From assembly GCA_956465555.1 (NCBI GenBank), contig OY101118.1, forward strand, positions 2,253,751 through 2,317,750: a stretch of 64,000 bases of DNA, read 5' to 3'. Source of the stretch: Nitzschia sp. pyKryTriq1 (Eukaryota; Bacillariophyta; Bacillariophyceae; Bacillariales; Bacillariaceae). Below the pieces are notes generated by a model, which saw nothing but the letters and a program-made list of their open reading frames with translations, ran no database searches and was not told the DNA's origin. A program made the translations under genes and the position numbers. Each line of letters begins with the position of its first letter. Positions within the stretch are counted from its first letter, which is position 1. Below are positions 1 to 9,376 of this stretch, one piece after another.

Positions 1-749
1 CGGGCGTGTTGTTCATGGCGCCGAGCAATGTTTCGAACAGCAGAAGCCGCACCATGCGGTTGGGACAAGAACTATCGAGGATGAGGATCGACTCATCATC
101 TTCTGCTCCTTCAACCGAACCCGGTGTATCTGGGCATGAATCACAAAGAACCGAACACTACCACCAAAAGAATGCTTCTCCAGATCGCCAACGAATAGAA
201 ACGTTTTATCGTTCCTTATTTCGGAAATCGGTGGATCAAAAGCCCCATACAGGGGATCGACATGTATTTGACAGAGAAGACAGCTCGAACACTGAATTGA
301 CATCATCATTCGGTGAGTCTTTGGATTCCACTTGCGAAGACTTTGAGACACGAGGCAGTGGTTCGTTTACGCACGGGGCCTGCCATGGTCATGCAAACCA
401 ACTGATTTCTCGACCGTCACAAAACCATTTTGAGGACGATTCTTTTCCCGTCATCGAGTGGGAAACCGGTGACGAGGATCTTCACCTAGAAAAGACCGGC
501 CTAAGACAATCTGGCAGCTCTCAATCGAGTACCGGTCGAGGCCAGCAGATCTTCAAGCAAAGTTTCGTCCCAGTCTTCTTTCAGAAATCCACCGTATCTG
601 CGGTCGCGTATGCATCCTTAAAGAAACGAAATCTTCCCTTTGAATCATTGCCAGTTCGATCTTTGAAACGAAGCAAATCTATCAATTCTCGCCTTTGCTC
701 CTTGGGCGGGAGCGCTTCCTTGCATCCCCGAAAGCTGCTCCGATTTTAG
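1..749 (+). CDS. Hypothetical serine-rich protein, possibly 5'-partial
   Basis: An open frame runs from the left edge to the TAG at 747-749. The first in-frame ATG is at 15, but no stop precedes it inside the window, so the true start may lie outside. From that ATG the product is about 244 residues, rich in Ser, Arg, His and Gln, with scattered basic stretches (for example KKRN and LKRSKS near the C-terminus) that could act as nuclear localisation signals. I see no membrane segment, catalytic motif or domain that I recognise. It is followed by a 111-bp gap and the converging end of the fatty-acid-hydroxylase gene. The frame is real mainly by length and by lack of a better competitor; function unknown. 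Confidence 0.45.
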   Translation, partial: GVLFMAPSNVSNSRSRTMRLGQELSRMRIDSSSSAPSTEPGVSGHESQRTEHYHQKNASPDRQRIETFYRSLFRKSVDQKPHTGDRHVFDREDSSNTELTSSFGESLDSTCEDFETRGSGSFTHGACHGHANQLISRPSQNHFEDDSFPVIEWETGDEDLHLEKTGLRQSGSSQSSTGRGQQIFKQSFVPVFFQKSTVSAVAYASLKKRNLPFESLPVRSLKRSKSINSRLCSLGGSASLHPRKLLRF

Positions 750-860
750 ATACAATTTTGTACATCATCTAATATGCTTAACATTTCTCACAAAGAGCAT
801 CCGTCCATTCACATTTTTGTAGACCAGTGGAAATAGCATGTCCTGTATTCCGGACAAAGG

Positions 861-1661
861 CTACATACGGGTTTGGCCTGGACCGAGAGAAAAGGCTTCC
901 TTTGACGGCATCCTCTCACGTATGTTGTCCAGATATCCAAAGAATTGTTGATACGATTCACGGCCCTTCTTTGCCAATCCAAGGTGGTGCATTCTATGGT
1001 TTCTAACACCAATGAACCACCTTCTCCAAATATATGGCTCCGGACTTGCAGTATGAGATTCTGTAAGCATCCATGTCACAAGGATATTGTGAATCGCCCG
1101 ACCGAGTCTTGATTTGGGACCACCCAAGTGACTGCGCTGTTGGACACATATATTGCAAATGACCTGAAGGGTGCCATCGATCAATGAATGACGCAATACG
1201 TCCATGGCTTCAACGCCATTGGGAGGGACATGTTGGTGATGCCGTCGATGGATTCGTCGAAGAAAGTGCACTTCGTGAAGGAGCCAGTGTACCACGAAGA
1301 ATAAAGCATCGTAAGCGACGATACCGTAAGCCACCTCACAAAAAAGATGAAGTGTATCAAACGCGTCATGTGGGATGCCATCGGGAAGGTCTTGGGCGGG
1401 CACAAACGCTCTCAATATAAAAATCCCGATCCAGTAGGCATAGAGACTTTGCGTTACATCCCCCAACTCGCGAAAGTCAAGTGTATCCACCAAACGATTT
1501 TCGCGGGACACACCTAGCTTTCTTTCGTGATACCAATAAACTTGCACTGATATCATAAATGACAGTGTTGCCACCATGGGATCTACCCACCATGCTCGAA
1601 GAATACCATTGTCGATATCCAAAGTGGGGATTCCCTGAAAAAATGACAGCAACTTTGGCAT
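861..1661 (-). CDS. Fatty acid hydroxylase superfamily (sterol desaturase-like) membrane protein
   Basis: 266 residues from an ATG at 1661. The protein shows the diiron histidine clusters of the fatty acid hydroxylase/sterol desaturase superfamily: HWLLH at residues 125-129, HRRHHQH at 138-144, and HRMHH at 222-226, with extra histidines at 191 and 203. Hydrophobic stretches around residues 30-45, 73-88 and 105-125 fit an integral ER (or plastid envelope) membrane enzyme that places a non-haem diiron centre on the cytosolic face. The family includes C-4 sterol methyl oxidases, C-5 sterol desaturases, beta-carotene hydroxylases and fatty acid hydroxylases; substrate cannot be chosen from motifs alone. 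Length is normal for the family and no intron is needed. It is divergent from the elongase gene downstream on the other strand, with 1.7 kb between them. Confidence 0.85.
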   Translation of the reverse strand: MPKLLSFFQGIPTLDIDNGILRAWWVDPMVATLSFMISVQVYWYHERKLGVSRENRLVDTLDFRELGDVTQSLYAYWIGIFILRAFVPAQDLPDGIPHDAFDTLHLFCEVAYGIVAYDALFFVVHWLLHEVHFLRRIHRRHHQHVPPNGVEAMDVLRHSLIDGTLQVICNICVQQRSHLGGPKSRLGRAIHNILVTWMLTESHTASPEPYIWRRWFIGVRNHRMHHLGLAKKGRESYQQFFGYLDNIRERMPSKEAFSLGPGQTRM

Positions 1662-2059
1662 CGCCTCAAGAATGAATCAAAAATCTTATGCCTGCTTAAT
1701 CAACGTGAAAAGGCAGCATACAACACGAACGGATATTCTGAATAATGTGTCGTCAATAACTTTCCGACAACCTCGCCCCCTTGTGTTATTAATAGCATTT
1801 TTTCATTCCATTTCCTGGTCACAACAAAGGCAACAGCGACGAAGAAGAGAGACGGTCAAGATACTCGTACCGATAGTCTACGAGTACTCGTAAAAGAAAA
1901 CGAAGTGCGAGGATCGAGGATCGATACGGTTGTTGAAATCTCCGTAGTCTGTACGCTGTCAGCTGATGCTTTGAATAGTGGGACCACTTCCTCAGTCCCG
2001 CGTTGTAGCGTGTTGTTTGTTAGGCAGCGGTCTAGTTCGTCGGCTCTTCCGAGGCAAGA

Positions 2060-2181
2060 ACCAATCTCAAGTAAAGTAAACTTCCGTCTCAAACTCCAGA
2101 TTATGACACTTGGTATTCTAACCAATCTCAAGTAAAGTAAACTTCCGTCTCAAACTCCAGATTATGACACTTGGTATTCTA
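2060..2181. repeat. 61-bp direct tandem duplication (2 copies)
   Basis: Copies at 2060-2120 and 2121-2181 are identical by eye. Each begins ACCAATCTCAAGTAAAG and ends TTGGTATTCTA. Perfect identity points to a recent duplication. No gene is visible across it. Confidence 0.9.
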
Positions 2182-2699
2182 CTTTTGATGACTTTGCTTG
2201 TCCGCATCGGATCTTTGCTATCGCCGATCAATCTTGGAACAGGCAGAGGATGATCATTCAACTATGAATATCTTCCGCGATGATGAACAAGATAGTGATC
2301 TTCACTCTTCACTCCCAAATGTTAAAAGTCTTGATCCCACATGATTGTTTGTTATGATTGTCATTTGTTGTAGTTAAGGAATCTCATTCGTTGGGTAGTA
2401 ATATAGAATCTTCAGGAATAGAAAACAATAGTCTCCTCCGCCGGACGAGCCTCGCTTCCAAGATCGCTCACGCTCCTGGCGCTCGCTCCGATTGGATCGA
2501 CGACTCATTCGATTGGATTTCCATTTGGGACTGTTTCTGTACATCGCTATTCCAATTCTTCACGACATCCTCCCTCTGCGCTTCAATCGGGTTGTCGACT
2601 TCGAGATGATGGAACCTCTCTCTACTACTCTACTGTAGAGTCAGTCTCTCCTCTCTACAGTAGTCCTGTGCCTGGTGCCTGCATCATCCTTCGTCGTTC

Positions 2700-3010
2700 G
2701 GTACGTACCGGTATTGAAGTATCGGTACTGTACTACCGTAGGGACTCCTCACGCAGACGCGCGCACGCGTCTGTCTGGCTGACTGATGACCGACTGACTG
2801 ACTGATGACCGACTGATGACCGACTGACGACGACTCTGTGCGTGCTTGCGTTGACGCTCTCCGTACTTGTACAAGATACGTGTACCTGGTACTGTAGAGA
2901 GCGACCTGGTACGACACGGTACTGTACCAGGGTACCAGGTACCGGTACAGGTGCCTACTTATACGGTTCCCGTACCAGGTACCCTGGTACCGGTAGTCTA
3001 CTCGTACGGT
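2700..3010. repeat. Palindromic GGTACC/GTACCGG repeat cluster
   Basis: Irregular repeats of TACCAGGTACC, GGTACCGG and CGGTACTGTAC, mostly self-complementary, preceded by a GACTGACTGATGACC tandem stretch. It ends about 400 bp before the elongase start. Similar clusters recur in most long gaps of this window. Confidence 0.75.
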
Positions 3011-3409
3011 GAAACAAGGTGCGGTCGGTCGCTATGTGGCGCGATCCTCGCTCTCAATCTGCAAGAAGGACGTCATTCAACAAAACTTCGATCAATCGCA
3101 ACCCCATCATTCTGGAACGACTACGAGACCGCCTACATTACCAAAGAATACATGAACAACTATTTCAGTATGCGTTTACCAAAAAGAAGAAATATATCAA
3201 AAGCAGGCTTTTAAGGCTCAGTTGGTACATAAAATCTTTACCGATATCTGAGCGCGAAATCCAGTGGATGCAATTTACGCTGACTTGCGGATGGCGGGGG
3301 TGCAGGACATTCAGTCGCACCACCACGTCTGTCGTTTGTGATTTCGACCACAAACATAGCGGTCGTTGTTCCATTCCTCTCTCATATTTTGAGGAATATA
3401 ACAGTGACA

Positions 3410-4312
3410 ATGGACGCTTACACAGAGACACTGAACTCCATCGGGGACTCCCTTATCTTATGGGCCGATCCAGAGGGACGGTTTACTGGCTACACGAAGG
3501 TAATTTTCGCTTGCTGACCTCTTTTTTCTCCAACTTTGTCATTGGCACGATCTTATCATTTCTTCAATCATTCTCATCGACAGGGATGGCCTATGACCGA
3601 CTTTGCCAGTGCCTTCTACATCGCTTCCGCGTACTTCCTGTTTGTGGTAATCGGATCGCAGGTTATGAAGTTTTTGCCTGCTATTGATCCTTACCCGATC
3701 AAATTTGTGTACAACGTGTCTCAAATCATGCTCTGCGCTTACATGACCATCGAAGGATGCCTTTTGGCCTATCGCAGCGGATACACCATCACTCCTTGTG
3801 TGGGATACAACAGGGATGACCCACCATTGGCGAATCTTTTGTGGCTGTTCTATGTTTCCAAGATCTGGGACTTTTGGGATACTATTTTCATTGTCCTGGG
3901 CAAAAAGTGGAGGCAGCTATCCTTCTTGCACGTTTACCACCACATTACCATCTTTCTCTTTTACTGGCTCAACGCAAACGTTTTCTACGACGGTGATATT
4001 TATCTCACGATTGTTCTGAACGGCTTTATCCACACCGTCATGTATACCTATTACTTCATTTGCATGCACACGAAAGATCCTGCCACTGGAAAGTCACTTC
4101 CCATCTGGTGGAAGTCCTACCTCACTCTCATGCAAATGATCCAATTCATTACCATGATGTCGCAAGGCACTTATTTGGTGGCCTTTGGATGCAAGGATTT
4201 GTCTGCCCCTGTTACGGCTACCTACGTTGTGTACATTCTCTCGTTGTTTTTCTTGTTTGCCCAGTTCTACGTCCAATCCTACGTGAAGCCCAAGAAGAAG
4301 AAGACCAACTAG
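3410..4312 (+). CDS. ELO-family PUFA elongase (C18 delta-6-type 3-ketoacyl-CoA synthase)
   Basis: Two exons, 3410-3499 and 3584-4312, separated by an 84-nt GT-AG intron, give 272 residues. The frame joins as GYTK|GWPMTDF, and both the length and exon-1 start (MDAYTETL) match what I remember of the centric-diatom C18 elongase. It condenses malonyl-CoA with a C18 (delta-6) polyunsaturated acyl-CoA in the ER, on the route to EPA/DHA. Visible hallmarks are the ELO signature DTIFIVLGKKWRQ, the histidine box HVYHH at residues 146-150, MYTYYF after it, and about seven hydrophobic segments. The C-terminus KKKKTN ends in a KKxx di-lysine ER-retrieval signal. The substrate class is inferred from resemblance, not from assay. 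Confidence 0.93.
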
Positions 4313-4700
4313 AGTAACGAACCAAAACGAAACGAAACTACTAGAGGCGTATTCATTACTAGCACATGACTTAATCTTTCATAAGCTTACAATGCTTTAT
4401 ATGCTGATCATTCACCGCCGAAATTTTGAGGGTGGCGAACGACGACAACTCTCCATTATTTCGTGTCGGGTTATTCACGGCGTTGCTCTCTCCGTGTCCG
4501 GTTATTCACGGCGTTGCTCTCTCAGTAGGCTATATTAGTAGATCGAGGCTCACCTCTGTGCTTACAAAATGATTCGTACTTTGTATTCACTACGAGTTTT
4601 AGGTAGCGTAGGTTTCATTAATCGGCTAAGTTAATGGTGCGTTTAGCACCAGTTTTCCTTCAATTCGAAAAATCCTCTTGATCTTCTGAGCTCCGAGCAA
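4313..4700. other. Convergent intergenic region with 31-bp tandem repeat
   Basis: Gap between the ends of two converging genes (elongase and YGGT). It contains a 31-bp repeat in two copies at 4462-4523 and no reading frame I can support. The 3' UTRs of both genes must lie here. Confidence 0.55.
4462..4523. repeat. 31-bp tandem repeat (2 copies)
   Basis: Copies at 4462-4492 and 4493-4523 differ by one base (CGTGTCG versus CGTGTCC at the start) and otherwise share GGTTATTCACGGCGTTGC and CTCTC. Confidence 0.9.
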
Positions 4701-5285
4701 TTAGGGGGCAAAGGAGTAAGGGATGGTTTGCTTCTTTCCGAAAGGATTGTATTTCTTGCTCAGTTTCTTTCTCATCTCTGGGGTGATCTCAGCCCCGACT
4801 GCAGCCGTGACGTTGGTGAGCACATTCAGCAAGAAGAATGCGAGAAGGGGTGAAAGGTCCAAACCAAAAACAGGCGGAATGAGGCCACGGAACAAGTTCA
4901 AGTACGGGTCGGTGATTTGAAAGACTGGCTGGAGAATACCGATGCCTTGGGCTGCTGGGAACCAAGACAGCAAGACCCGAGCAGTGATGACGATGTTGAA
5001 TATCGACAAAAAGTTCATGAATCCACCCACAAAGACTTGTTCAGCTATGCCATAGCCTGGGATCGCCATTGCGGCACCGTTTGTCGAGCAAGATTGGCGC
5101 ATTCGGGTGAGCTCGCGTTTAGCGAAGTCATTGTTTTGATAGGATTTCGTGAACTTGGATCCAGCATATGATGTAGACTTGACATCGTATGGAAGGAACA
5201 CCGACGCCGATACTGAGGTCGTAGCCACGCACAGGGCCAAGCAGGAGAGAAGAAAGCTTTTGGAAACCATCGTTGATGATGTCAA
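4701..5285 (-). CDS. YGGT-family membrane protein, probably plastid-targeted (CCB3/YlmG-like)
   Basis: 194 residues from an ATG at 5285, with an alternative in-frame ATG five codons later. The N-terminus is a clear signal peptide (hydrophobic SFLLSCLALCVATTSVSA) followed by ASVF, close to the ASAF-type cleavage motif that directs diatom proteins through the ER into the plastid. The C-terminal half carries a YGGT domain: a membrane segment ending in RVLLSWFP, then TDPYLNLFRGLIPP, then a second membrane segment. In plants and cyanobacteria YGGT proteins act in cytochrome b6 haem attachment (CCB3), nucleoid distribution or thylakoid organisation. It converges on the elongase gene and is divergent from the acyl-CoA ligase gene. 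Domain call is firm; precise role is inference. Confidence 0.85.
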   Translation of the reverse strand: MTSSTMVSKSFLLSCLALCVATTSVSASVFLPYDVKSTSYAGSKFTKSYQNNDFAKRELTRMRQSCSTNGAAMAIPGYGIAEQVFVGGFMNFLSIFNIVITARVLLSWFPAAQGIGILQPVFQITDPYLNLFRGLIPPVFGLDLSPLLAFFLLNVLTNVTAAVGAEITPEMRKKLSKKYNPFGKKQTIPYSFAP

Positions 5286-5774
5286 GTTGCGGTAAAAGAT
5301 ATTGTGGAGAGCGGAGAAGTCCTGAGGGGTTTGTGGAATACAAGTAAGAGATGAAGGTAATCGTAGGACTAGTCTACAATGTGCAATAAGAAAAAGTCAG
5401 GTGCCGATTGCCGATTGCCGATTGCCCATCGCCCTAATACATGGTGGAAACGACAAAGCCAATCCGAAATCACGCTCGGCAAGATGGGACCGAGTTATTA
5501 CTGCGGTCGGTCGGATCTGCATCCAACACGTATCTTCACTGACGTCATAGGACAGCGAAGCAAGTTCGAATGAGTCCATTCTTTTCGACCCATGCGATTA
5601 CCTGCTTCGCAAATACGTATCCGCCATATCCCAAATCCCAACCTAATTCGAGTACAGTACAAGTATGCTTTTACAGTTCGAAAAGGAAAAGGAAAGAATC
5701 AACATAGACCTACGCCTCTTCCCTATCTATTACATGTATGTTGCCATAAGATATTTTGAGTGGTTGATGAGGAC
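5286..5774. other. Divergent promoter region
   Basis: 489 bp between the YGGT and acyl-CoA ligase starts. It contains three direct copies of CCGATTG at about 5404-5426. No other structure or gene is apparent. Confidence 0.5.
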
Positions 5775-7589
5775 ATGGTATCGTCTTCGGCGGGAGGAGA
5801 GAATAAATTGTCCCTGCTCGACATTTTCGAACTCGAGTGCCCAAATTCCGCGAGATCTCCCGCGTTCGTCGTTCAAGAAGGCACGAACAACGGGAACAGT
5901 ACTGTCACTACGGCTACCAGATGGCTCTCTTATGCAGATGCCTGGAGTTCCATCGAGAAACACCAATCATGGCTGCTGAGCAAAGTCTCCGAGCTATTAG
6001 CAAGCGGTTGCTGCGGTGTTACTGATACTGAACCTACCGGTACTGACGTTACCTTTGCCTATCTTTCCTCGAATTCGATGGATTTGCTTCTCTCGATGAT
6101 GGCGTCCACCAGCTTCGCCTTTTCTTCTCCGAATAGTAAGGCAAAGCACTTCACAGCGCTACTAAATACTCGATGGACACCCGACGAAATGATAAAGGCA
6201 CTGCAGTCTCAAAATCCAGCAAATTCAAGAACAATCATCTTGTATGGCGATGGATTTTCCGAAACGGCCCTCGAGGTTTCTCAAAAACTTGGTCATGTCT
6301 CCAGTTACATGCCTATTCCAATGGTTTCTTTGAATATGTTGAAATGTTTGGAAGTACCTATAAAAGTCGTTGCATCTTCTCCTGTTTTGCATTCGAGGCG
6401 TTTTGGAATCGATGAGATTGAGAAGAGAGGGGACGACCGAGATGCCATGATCGTTTTCACTTCAGGGACGACCGGTGGTTCCAAGGGCGTACGACTTAGT
6501 CATCGTGCGATTGCCATTCAATCAATGGCCAAGCTATCTGATCCGTGTCACTATTCCAGAGAGACAGTCATGCTGGCATCTACAGTCCCCCTTTTTCACA
6601 TTGGTGGCATCAGTAGCTGTCTTGCGGTGCTGTTTGGTGGTGGTTCCTTAATGTTTCCATGCTCATCCGAGGCAAGCTTTGATCCAAGCTTGGCGAAAGT
6701 ATCGCTTGAAAATCCACTTATGTCCACCAACACTTTGGTCGTCGTTCCAGCCATGTTGGTGGCCCTACTTGCCCACATGGGCAATGATGATGATGATGAT
6801 TCGTCATCGGTCGCGTATCCCGGTGTTCGACTTATTCTGATCGGGGGACAGTCTACCTCGCAATCCATGATTGACACACTCAGGCGCATGTTCCCCAATG
6901 CTCGCATCATACAAACGTTTGCTTGTACGGAAGCGGCGTCCTCGCTTACCTTTCTAAATGTCGCTCGGAACGATGTCGCGAGACAAAAAAGAACAGTATT
7001 GGCCGAAAGCCCCAACGGTGATTGCGTTGGCTCGCCTCCTCCCCACGTCCATCTCAGACTATATCGAAGAGAGGATAAAGTGACCAAAATTGTGACCACG
7101 CCGTATCAGGTGGGGATCATTGCAACTCGAGGACCCCATCTTATGAATGGCTACTGGTCCCGTGGATCGCTGGATCCTCCGCAGAATATATCTGGTTGGT
7201 ATTTGACAAGCGATCTAGGGTTCTTCGACGAAGAAAAGCAACTACACTTCTGTGGAAGAGTAAAGGATGTCATTCGGAGCGGTGGAGAAACAATACACGC
7301 TCAGGAGGTGGAGCGTGTTCTGTTGCAGAATCCTGAAATTGCCGAATGCGCCGTCTTTGCCCGACAAGATGATCGGTTTGGAGAGGCCGTGGCCTGTGCA
7401 GTGGTCGCAAAGAAGGGCGGTGGCCTCAAACTTGATAGTATTAAGCAGTGGTGCCAGCAGCAAGGCTTGGCAAGCTACAAACGACCTCGCTACCTGTTTC
7501 TAGTCGATTCGCTACCTAGGAACTCTTCCGGAAAGGTGCTGAAGCACAAGTTGGTAGAGACATTTGGAAGAACACGAAGCAAGCTATAG
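5775..7589 (+). CDS. Acyl-CoA synthetase, AAE14/MenE-like (o-succinylbenzoate--CoA ligase), PTS1 SKL
   Basis: 604 residues from the ATG at 5775; a stop codon lies in frame just upstream, so a longer form would need an upstream exon. The ANL adenylating-enzyme motifs are complete: the AMP/phosphate loop TSGTTGGSKGV around residue 230, PLFHIGGISS, a FACTEA-type adenine motif, WYLTSDLGFFDE, and the hinge GRVKDVIRSGGETIHAQEVE, ending with the PRNSSGKVLKHKL lysine motif. The HIGG(I/L)SS block and GGE-(N/T) hinge resemble plant AAE14/MenE, which activates o-succinylbenzoate in phylloquinone synthesis. The C-terminus is the canonical peroxisomal signal SKL and no plastid presequence is visible; Arabidopsis AAE14 is also reported in peroxisomes. 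A different carboxylate substrate remains possible. Confidence 0.85.
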   Translation: MVSSSAGGENKLSLLDIFELECPNSARSPAFVVQEGTNNGNSTVTTATRWLSYADAWSSIEKHQSWLLSKVSELLASGCCGVTDTEPTGTDVTFAYLSSNSMDLLLSMMASTSFAFSSPNSKAKHFTALLNTRWTPDEMIKALQSQNPANSRTIILYGDGFSETALEVSQKLGHVSSYMPIPMVSLNMLKCLEVPIKVVASSPVLHSRRFGIDEIEKRGDDRDAMIVFTSGTTGGSKGVRLSHRAIAIQSMAKLSDPCHYSRETVMLASTVPLFHIGGISSCLAVLFGGGSLMFPCSSEASFDPSLAKVSLENPLMSTNTLVVVPAMLVALLAHMGNDDDDDSSSVAYPGVRLILIGGQSTSQSMIDTLRRMFPNARIIQTFACTEAASSLTFLNVARNDVARQKRTVLAESPNGDCVGSPPPHVHLRLYRREDKVTKIVTTPYQVGIIATRGPHLMNGYWSRGSLDPPQNISGWYLTSDLGFFDEEKQLHFCGRVKDVIRSGGETIHAQEVERVLLQNPEIAECAVFARQDDRFGEAVACAVVAKKGGGLKLDSIKQWCQQQGLASYKRPRYLFLVDSLPRNSSGKVLKHKLVETFGRTRSKL

Positions 7590-7633
7590 GCATCAATAGT
7601 GTAATCGTGCACTGAAAATAATAAATATTGCGA

Positions 7634-8905
7634 TTAGCGCCGAGTCTTGCCCATTCCTTTGGTGATGCGTTTTTGGATCTTCTTGACACGCTTTTCCACT
7701 TTCTTGTCCAATGCTGCCCGCTTGCTAACACCCGCGGTTCCTCCTTTCTTGGCGACCGGATCCTTTTTCTTTTCTCCTCTCTTGCGTTTGTTAAACTTGG
7801 ATGCCTCTTCGGATTGCTTCCCCAAAATGCGCCGAAATGCGCCCACTGTGACGACCTCCTTGGGTGCAACGGCGGTTCCTTTGACTTCAGCAGGGCGACT
7901 GAAACTTTTCGGAGGACTTTGGAGTCCCTTCTTGTTCTTGAATCGTTTTCCACATACCAGTACACGGAGAGCTTTCTTCATGTAAGTGGTTTCATGCATT
8001 TTCAAGGCGGTCGGTACCAAACTCTTGTCCTTCAATAGTACGTATCCGAAGCCTTTACATTGAAAAGTGTCCTTGTCCCGAATGATACGAACACCTTCTA
8101 CATCTCCAACCTCAAAATCACAACCCTTGATGAAATGGTCTTGCAGGGTCATTTCGTCTGCCCCGTATGGTAAATTACCGCAAAAGACACTTCGAGAAGG
8201 CTCGACGCTTGGCGACGCCCGATCCACTCGAATTCGACGACCACCGACGACCAAAGTATTGTTAAGCTCGAGAGCCTTGGCTACAGAATCTTCATCTTTA
8301 AAGACCACATATCCTTGAACAGTGTCTTTGGCCGCATTTTCGTAATCTACCAATTTGGTATTGACGCAGACTTTTTTCATCAACTTTTGATCCCCTGCGC
8401 GTTGGGGAGGCAGTTTGATTCCCTTGACGGGGACCGCCCGTATCCGAGTACTAGAAATCGCCCCACAATCCTTGAACAAGGCCGCCAAGGATTTACGATT
8501 GGTTCCTTCCAGAGGAAGATTCCCAACAAAAATAGTTCGGGCTTCTGCTTCGTCCTCTTTCTTATTGTCAGTTGCATCAGTATCACCTTCCTCTTTCTTG
8601 GATGATGATTCTTCTTCGTTGTTATTGGTCGTCGTCGAGTCCTCGGTTGGTTTCTCCTTGCGAGGTTTTCGACGTTTCTTGGGAGACTCTTCTCCTTCTT
8701 TATTATTTTCCGGTTCTTTGCGTTTTGATTTACGCGGTTTCGGGACATGCTTAGGTCGTTCGGGCAATTCCGCAGATTGGGCAAACAACCCCGTCAAGCC
8801 AGACGTCTCATCCGGCGATGATTCTTTGTTTTTCTGTTTCTTGCTGCTCTTCTTGTTGTCTGCTGCTTTGCCGTCACCACCGAAAATGGAACCCAACAAC
8901 GACAT
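7634..8905 (-). CDS. Nucleolar RRM protein, RBM34/Nop12-like
   Basis: 423 residues. An acidic/basic low-complexity N-terminus (about 1-120, rich in KKQKNK, PRKSKRK and EEE runs) is followed by RRM1 at about 124-229, with RNP2 IFVGNLP and an insert after beta-1/alpha-1, and RRM2 at about 238-318, with VFCGNLPYG and RNP1 KGFGYVLL. A strongly basic C-terminus (KRKRGEKKKD, VKKIQKRITK) fits nucleolar binding. This two-RRM layout with a long insert in RRM1 is that of RBM34 and yeast Nop12, which act in 60S pre-rRNA maturation. The gene is intronless and converges on the acyl-CoA ligase gene, with only 44 bp between stops. Confidence 0.85.
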   Translation of the reverse strand: MSLLGSIFGGDGKAADNKKSSKKQKNKESSPDETSGLTGLFAQSAELPERPKHVPKPRKSKRKEPENNKEGEESPKKRRKPRKEKPTEDSTTTNNNEEESSSKKEEGDTDATDNKKEDEAEARTIFVGNLPLEGTNRKSLAALFKDCGAISSTRIRAVPVKGIKLPPQRAGDQKLMKKVCVNTKLVDYENAAKDTVQGYVVFKDEDSVAKALELNNTLVVGGRRIRVDRASPSVEPSRSVFCGNLPYGADEMTLQDHFIKGCDFEVGDVEGVRIIRDKDTFQCKGFGYVLLKDKSLVPTALKMHETTYMKKALRVLVCGKRFKNKKGLQSPPKSFSRPAEVKGTAVAPKEVVTVGAFRRILGKQSEEASKFNKRKRGEKKKDPVAKKGGTAGVSKRAALDKKVEKRVKKIQKRITKGMGKTRR

Positions 8906-9376
8906 ATTGTTGCTACAGTTTCTATGTGTTATATCTTGATAGGTGTAATATGTTTCTCCTCTATTGTAGGCTAGTCTACTACAGTACTACTAGCGAAGAA
9001 CGATACTGGTTTGTGTTTGGAAAATCCTCGGCGTGAAATCCAGCGATGGAGAGGGATGGAGCTAAAAAATGGTTGGTGTTGCGGTGGTTGTTGAGAGTTT
9101 TGGGCCGAGGGCCTATTTCTGTCCATATGTCGTTGATAGTGGATATTCGATGTTGGTCGGATGGGTCGAAGATCCAAAGTGCCGCGAGACACGCGAAAAC
9201 GTTTTGTTCTTTTCGAGAGGCGTCGTCGTCGACTTCTTTCGTTGTCATGTTCATAAAAGAAATACTCCTGACACCGACCCACCCAAACCCTTTGATAGTC
9301 GCAAGCCTCCCTGGTTGGAATACCATATTTATTACTAATACCATACGATTTTCAACGAATACAATTGAAAATTGCA
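8906..9376. other. Divergent promoter region
   Basis: 471 bp between the divergent RRM-protein and hydrolase genes. Open frames exist on both strands but overlap each other and resemble nothing; I see no repeat or RNA gene. A short CTAGTCTACTACAGTACTACTAG tract lies near 8970-8993. Confidence 0.45.

Larger units (their letters stand above)
1662..3409. other. Intergenic region with tandem repeats and GTACC palindromes
   Basis: This 1.7-kb gap separates two divergent genes. I see no supportable gene. It holds a 61-bp tandem duplication (2060-2181), a stretch of GACTGACTGATGACC-type repeats (about 2778-2836) and a dense cluster of GGTACC/GTACCGG palindromes (about 2700-3010). The last 300 bp before 3410 are unremarkable and may contain the elongase promoter and 5' UTR. 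Confidence 0.6.
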
